A stretch of DNA of 64,000 nucleotides from Diphasiastrum complanatum (lineage: Eukaryota > Streptophyta > Lycopodiopsida > Lycopodiales > Lycopodiaceae). The translations under genes and the position numbers were made by a program. How positions within the stretch are numbered: the stretch's first letter is position 1; each line of letters opens with the position of its first letter. Positions 37,501 to 43,500 of the stretch are shown here, piece after piece. The notes under the pieces are model-generated. The model searched no databases and was not told the origin of the DNA. It was given only the letters and a program-made list of their open reading frames with translations. The DNA lies in the NCBI GenBank assembly GCA_029204225.1, contig MU832109.1:1-64000 (forward strand), in the 5' to 3' direction.

Positions 37501-40500
37501 AAAAATATGACACCTAGGCGAGAGTGGTTGTCTAGTTTTCATTAACTAGATGATGGAACATATTTGACATTGGGAGATAGGGAGTTGAAAAAGTACAGAT
37601 TCAACTACCTTCAAGGAAGATTGTAGACATTGCAGACGTGCTTTATGTATCAAGAATTAGAAAGAACTTACTCTCAGTATTGGCTAAGCAACATATGGTT
37701 GTGCAGTTTGATGAAAAGTGGTGTCTCATCAAAAGGAAAGACAATGAAGTAGTAGCTGAGGGCATACTTGCAAGAAGGTTGTACAAACTTCAGGCTCAGT
37801 CATTGCGGAAAGGAAGAACCGGCCTATTGTGGAAACTGCGAGGAGTATGCTCAAAAGTAAGAATCTTCCAAATATGTTTTGGGGTGAAGCAGTTAAGACG
37901 ACGATTTTCTTTTGAATCGAAGTCCTACAAAGGTTGTAGAGAATCGGACTCCAGAGGAAGCTTACATTGGTCAGAAACCTGAAGTGAGTCATTTGAGGGG
38001 TTTTTGGAAGTATTGCATATGCTCACATACTTAAGGATTCGAGGAGCAAATTGGATTCAAAGGCGACCAAGTGTTTACTTCTTGGATATGATAATCAAGA
38101 GTAGGGATACAGGTTGCATGACTTGGAGGATAAAAAATTCATCATAAGCAAGGATGTGATCTTTGATGAGGATGGATCTCATAAAGATACAGAGTTATCT
38201 TATGATTGGAAGCAAGATGGAGGAATTCCTATCATGTGTGACAAGTCATTACAAGAGCCTGAATCAACACGTGTGCCGCCTACACCAATCCAAGTATCTA
38301 GAGTGACCATTGATGAGAAAGGAAAAAGGAAGGAGAGATAAAGTACATGGGATACTTATTCACCTCCTACTTCACCAGGTAGGAAGCATCCTACTTCAGA
38401 TACTGGAAGATTGCCTAGATGGTACTATGAAACTATCAAGGATAGTGTCATTTTGGAACAGGGAGACTCCAGTACAAAGGAAATTAGATCTACCAGACTT
38501 GAAAAACATCATGAAGATCAGGATGGACAGGAGGATCATCATGTGGATAAGGATGCACACTTTGCATATATGGCCACAATGTTGGAAACCAAGGAGGCTG
38601 AAAAAGAGGATATGTGGAGGAAAGCTATGGATGAGGAATACAACTCAATCATGAAGAACAAGACTTGGAGACTTGTTCAATTGCTTACAGGTGAAAAGGC
38701 CATTGGATTCAAGTGGTTCTATAGAACTAAGTATAAATCAGATGGTTCTATAGATAAACATAAGGCAAGGTTGGTTGCAAAAGGGTATGCTCAATAGGAA
38801 GGGATTGACTATGAAGAACTTATAGTCAGGTTGCTATGAGGATGGTTTTGTTACTGGCAGCTCAGTTTGGATGGGATATTCAACAAATGGATGTGAAGAG
38901 TGCATCCCTAAATGGATTTCTAGAAGAGGAAGTCTACATGGAGCAGCCAGAGGGATACATAGTAGCAGGACATGAAGACAAGGTTTGCAAGTTGGACAAA
39001 GCATTATATAGACTTAAGCAAGCACCCAGAGCATGGTACACAAGGATTGACACATACTTTGAGGAGCTTGGTTTTCAAAGGAGTATTTCGAAGCCTACAC
39101 ATTATGTTTTGATCAAGGGCGATCATATTGTGATTGTAGTGATGTACGTGGATGACCTTGTTATCACAGGTTCGGATCATCGTGTGATCCAGAATATCAA
39201 GAAAGATCTCAAAAGTTCGACATGAAAGATCCTGGTTCACTACAATACTTCCTTGAGATTGAGGTATGGAGAGTAGCACACCGACTATTTATTTCTCACT
39301 CTAAGTATGGTCATGAACTTTTTGAGAAGCTCAATATGTTAGTGCAAGCCTATTTCTACACCATATGATAGTGGATGTAAGCTTACTAAGGCTCAGGATG
39401 ATCAGGATGTAGATGAGACGTTATATAGAAAGCTTGTTGGAAGCTTAATCTATCTAACTACTACGAGACCAAATATTGCTTATGTTGTTAGTATGATTAG
39501 ACAGTTTATGGCTAAGCCTAAGCAGGTCCACTGGAGAGCTACTAAGCAAGTACTTGGATATATCCAGGGTACATTGAGGTTTGGTATTCTCTATGGGAGA
39601 CAAAATGTTTTGCAATTACAGGATATGTGGATGCTGATTGGGATGGAGATGCAGAAGACTAACGATCTACTACAAGTTATGTTATTAGTCTTGGTTCCGG
39701 TGCTATATCTTGGAGTTCAAAGAAACAACATACTATTGCATTATCATCTACAGAGGTAGAGTATCGGGCTACTATGAGTGCGGCAAGTGAAGCAATATGG
39801 TTACGAAGGATTCTACAAGATCTTCATATGGACATGATACACCTACAATACTTCAGTGCGAATATCAAAGTTGTATTAAAATGGCAACGAATCCAGTTTT
39901 TCACAGCAGCACAAAGCACATCGAAGTACAACAACAGTTCATCAGAGAGAAGAGAAGATTCAAAGTGATGACATGGAGCTTATATATTGCCCTACAAAAG
40001 AGCAATTTGAGGATATCTTTACCAAAGGACTTGGTTTCAGAAGTTTAGAGAACTTCTAGGAGTGATAGATAACAAAGTAAACATTAAGGGGGAGTGTTAA
40101 AAATTAATATTTATTTGCACCCCTAATGTTGGTTTGGCCATGCCTGAAAGCTATTTTAAGGGCTATTTTCTATTTTTTATAATTCCTAAAGTCAATTTAG
40201 TTGTTCATGCATGTAGGTGGGCACACTAGTTCTAGGATAGAACTTGGTTTTAATACTTAGTCATTCATTATGGGTCTTTACCAAAAATAGGTAGCAATAA
40301 TAGTAATCAGCTTTTTGCCCTTAGCTTTTGCGTTATGCTTTTGGCTTTTCACAAGGAGTAGAGAAAGTATTTAAGTAGGTTGGCGCCCCACCACAACAAA
40401 TCCATTCCATTATATAGAGCTTTGCTCATTCCTCTATAATCAAAGTTCTCTTAATCTCTTATTCTGGTCTTGGTGTGTGTGAGTGCTATTATGATTGATG

Positions 40501-43500
40501 AACTCCTTTGAGGAGTTTATGCTATTTCTTCTTGGCTTGAGATTTTTGTTCTGATTCATCTTTTATTAGTTGGTTATTGATTGAAAACTTATATAGGTAC
40601 TTTCATGAACACAAACTATATGACTACCAAGTAGAGCTCCTAAATAACCAAAGGAAATATTGAAGACTTATATGGGTGGAAAACTAAGAAAAATAGATGG
40701 TGGAAATGTGGGAGGTACATGTAGGCAAGGCGATACTTTAGTTCTAAAGGGCTAGTCGAGGACTTGACATGCCTATGTACGAATCATCTACCCGAGGGTT
40801 AGCCCACCATAAGCTACATTGACGACAGGTAGCCACAACTACTACTTGGCCCAAGCTAGGTCAAATGTGTCACTAGCTAAGCTTCTCTGATGAGTTTCAA
40901 GAGATCCAAGTTGGGGATGACAATCATAGATCTAGTCGTTAGAGCAAAGTTAGCAGGTACACGACGAGAAGCTAATTAACAACTTGTCAAGCAAGTCAAA
41001 TTGACAATTGCATCATGCAAGACTTGGAGTGATCATTTTCAATTGCCATAATACTATAATGCTAAGTTAAGGACATGCGTAATTGATTACTTGAGGACCA
41101 AAATGAAAGGTAGAGAATATAAAAAGCAATCTAAGCTAGAGAGGAGATTCATTCTCACCACCAATTAGTTGTAGTTCACAAGTTTGGAGGGCATAGTCCT
41201 CAAATAAGGAATCGTACCTTTGTTCTAGAGAGGAAGCCATGATCTCCACAAAGAGACTTCTTTTAGGAGAAAACTTCGCATTTAAGTATTTTGTTGAGAA
41301 CCTGATGGAATCCTCAAGCAGAAGACTAACTTCTACTCTTTAAGAATTCATAGCAATGATTTGCTAACTAGAAAATCTTCATTTACATTGTTGATTGGAG
41401 CATATCATTCATTGAATCGCTTTTTCCCCCACCTTTAAGAGATGAGTGCATAATTGATGCTCCTCATAACAAAGTTAATTTTTCATTCATGTCATTATCT
41501 TTCTATATCACTAAAATAATCAAAATTCTTTTCCTGTTATGGTTTATTTCTATCAAATGTCAATAAGATCACATATTGTAACATGCTACAAGAATCATCA
41601 TCAAATTAGTTAATAGCCATTTATCACTAACCTTGATTTGGTCAATAGAATCAGCGGCTTGTACTCAATAGGATTCAACAATTTGACAAGCTCAAATGGA
41701 GGGCATAGGAAGATCAATTAGTTCATAACTTCATAGGAACCAAATAGACCACTAAGAATCCTAAGGTCAATAGATCGAATATATCAATGATAGTAATTGT
41801 ATCAAACGTATTATGCTATTAGTCCAAAAGAATGTAATTGACACCATCAAAGGATTGATTAAGCATCTCTTCGAATGACTCTATTTTCAAACTTAACTTC
41901 TCAATAAGTTCTTATCCAAATAATATAAGAGATGGCTTCAATCATAGTTGTTTTTATTACATTCTTTCTAATAAAAAACATGCCTTGTGAAAGTAATCAA
42001 ATCATTGTACCTCTAGTCAACTCATAGACATTATGTAGCATGTTTTCATGAAACACAGTGCTGCAAATGTGCGCCTATCTAATGCAGAAGTGCGCTACTC
42101 AATGCATTTAGTTTATTGGATCTAGATACACCAAAACAAATCACAGACAATGGAACAATTAATCAAGCAATAATGGATGCAACGCCGAAATCACAGTTGG
42201 AAGAACAGAATAGCCTTTGTATTTTGTTTCTCAGAGTAAGTTGGTAGTGCAACAACGCGACATGGCGGCCTGATGCTCCTCTTACAATCTCGCTTATCTT
42301 CTATATATCATCCTCACCTATTCTATTGATTCCTGGTCTATACTTATGTCCCGCTAGATGGGATTAAAAGATAGTTCAACTAATCGTTACAAGAGAGAAT
42401 TACGTTAAACAATAAGTTAACTACATTCTCTTGTAACGTTCCTTTACGGCTGAGCGTGACAGTTTCAAGCTTCACGTCCGACAGGCTAAGGCCCGATAAT
42501 TTGAGTCGCCCGACGGCTCGTTTGCCCCAAAGTCAGTCTCAGCACTTGCATTGGAATTCGATAGTTCGGTTTCGATGCTGCGCCGATTTGTCGGCCGTTC
42601 AGGGAATGCTGGAGAAAAGTTGCATGAGTTCACCATCTCTAACACATAGAATACGATTTGTTTGCAAAATAAAATCACCTTTAACTTTCTCTATGTTATG
42701 GACATCATGTCTAGATTGGTACCCTTTGTTGATTCATCTTGTGCATATGGGTGCTCATTTTATGCATGTGTTGGCCAGGCACCCTTTTTATTCATGTAGA
42801 GGCTTGGAGGCCTTTTTATCATTTACATTTTATTCTAGAACTATTACTAATTGATTAGTTGAGGAGGTGACATACAAGAGGTGCACTTTTCTCTCTCTAC
42901 ATTTCCATTGTGGGACTTTATCTCCTCTAGTATTTAGAGGCTTCCATTTTAGGGCCTTTGTTGGGTATTATAGGGACTAGAGACGCTCAATGTTTAATTT
43001 TTCACTTTAGGAGAAATCATTGCTATTGCTTGTAGGGCATTAGATTTTGATTACATGGCATCATTTGCCTTTCTACATGGGAGATTGCTATTGATTCTCA
43101 TTCATGGTCTTTTATGCTTGATTGTTTTCATAACTTGGTATCAAAACACTTCTTGAGCAATGGGAAGACGTCGACTTGTAATTTTTGTTTGTCTTTCCTC
43201 TCTCTTTGGCCAATTCCCTCTCTCAACACCTAAATCGACATTTTGCCATTTTTCGTATGTGATCAAAATTGAATTATGTCAATCGCATTGGTTTCCTAGT
43301 CATCGGACACCTCTATAGTTTTCAAAAGACTTTGATTTTATACTTTAAAGAAGGTTATTCATTTTGTAATTTTTGGCGACAAAAGTTGGAAATAAACACA
43401 TCACTGGAAGCGAAAGACCATGCCACACCTACAGAAGGAAGCAACACATTGAAGATCTTGAAGGTGAAATTTTGGTCAAAATAGGAAAGTATTATGTTTT

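Larger units (their letters stand above)
31422..40483 (+). mobile_element. Ty1/copia element E, internally deleted, interrupted by element D
   Basis: Plus-strand element with 5' LTR from 31422 (TGTTAGAAATTGATG), split at 31807 by D and resuming at 37316. A degenerate primer-like site TGGTAACATAAGATCC follows at 37317. Pol remnants run 37600-40050, then a purine tract AAGGGGGAG and a 3' LTR from 40095. Gag, protease and the integrase catalytic core are missing. LTR ends are approximate. Confidence 0.85.

Noticed and set aside
42456-42854. 132-codon plus-strand frame
   Set aside because: Overlaps antisense frames in a locally GC-richer patch of intron 1; no motif.
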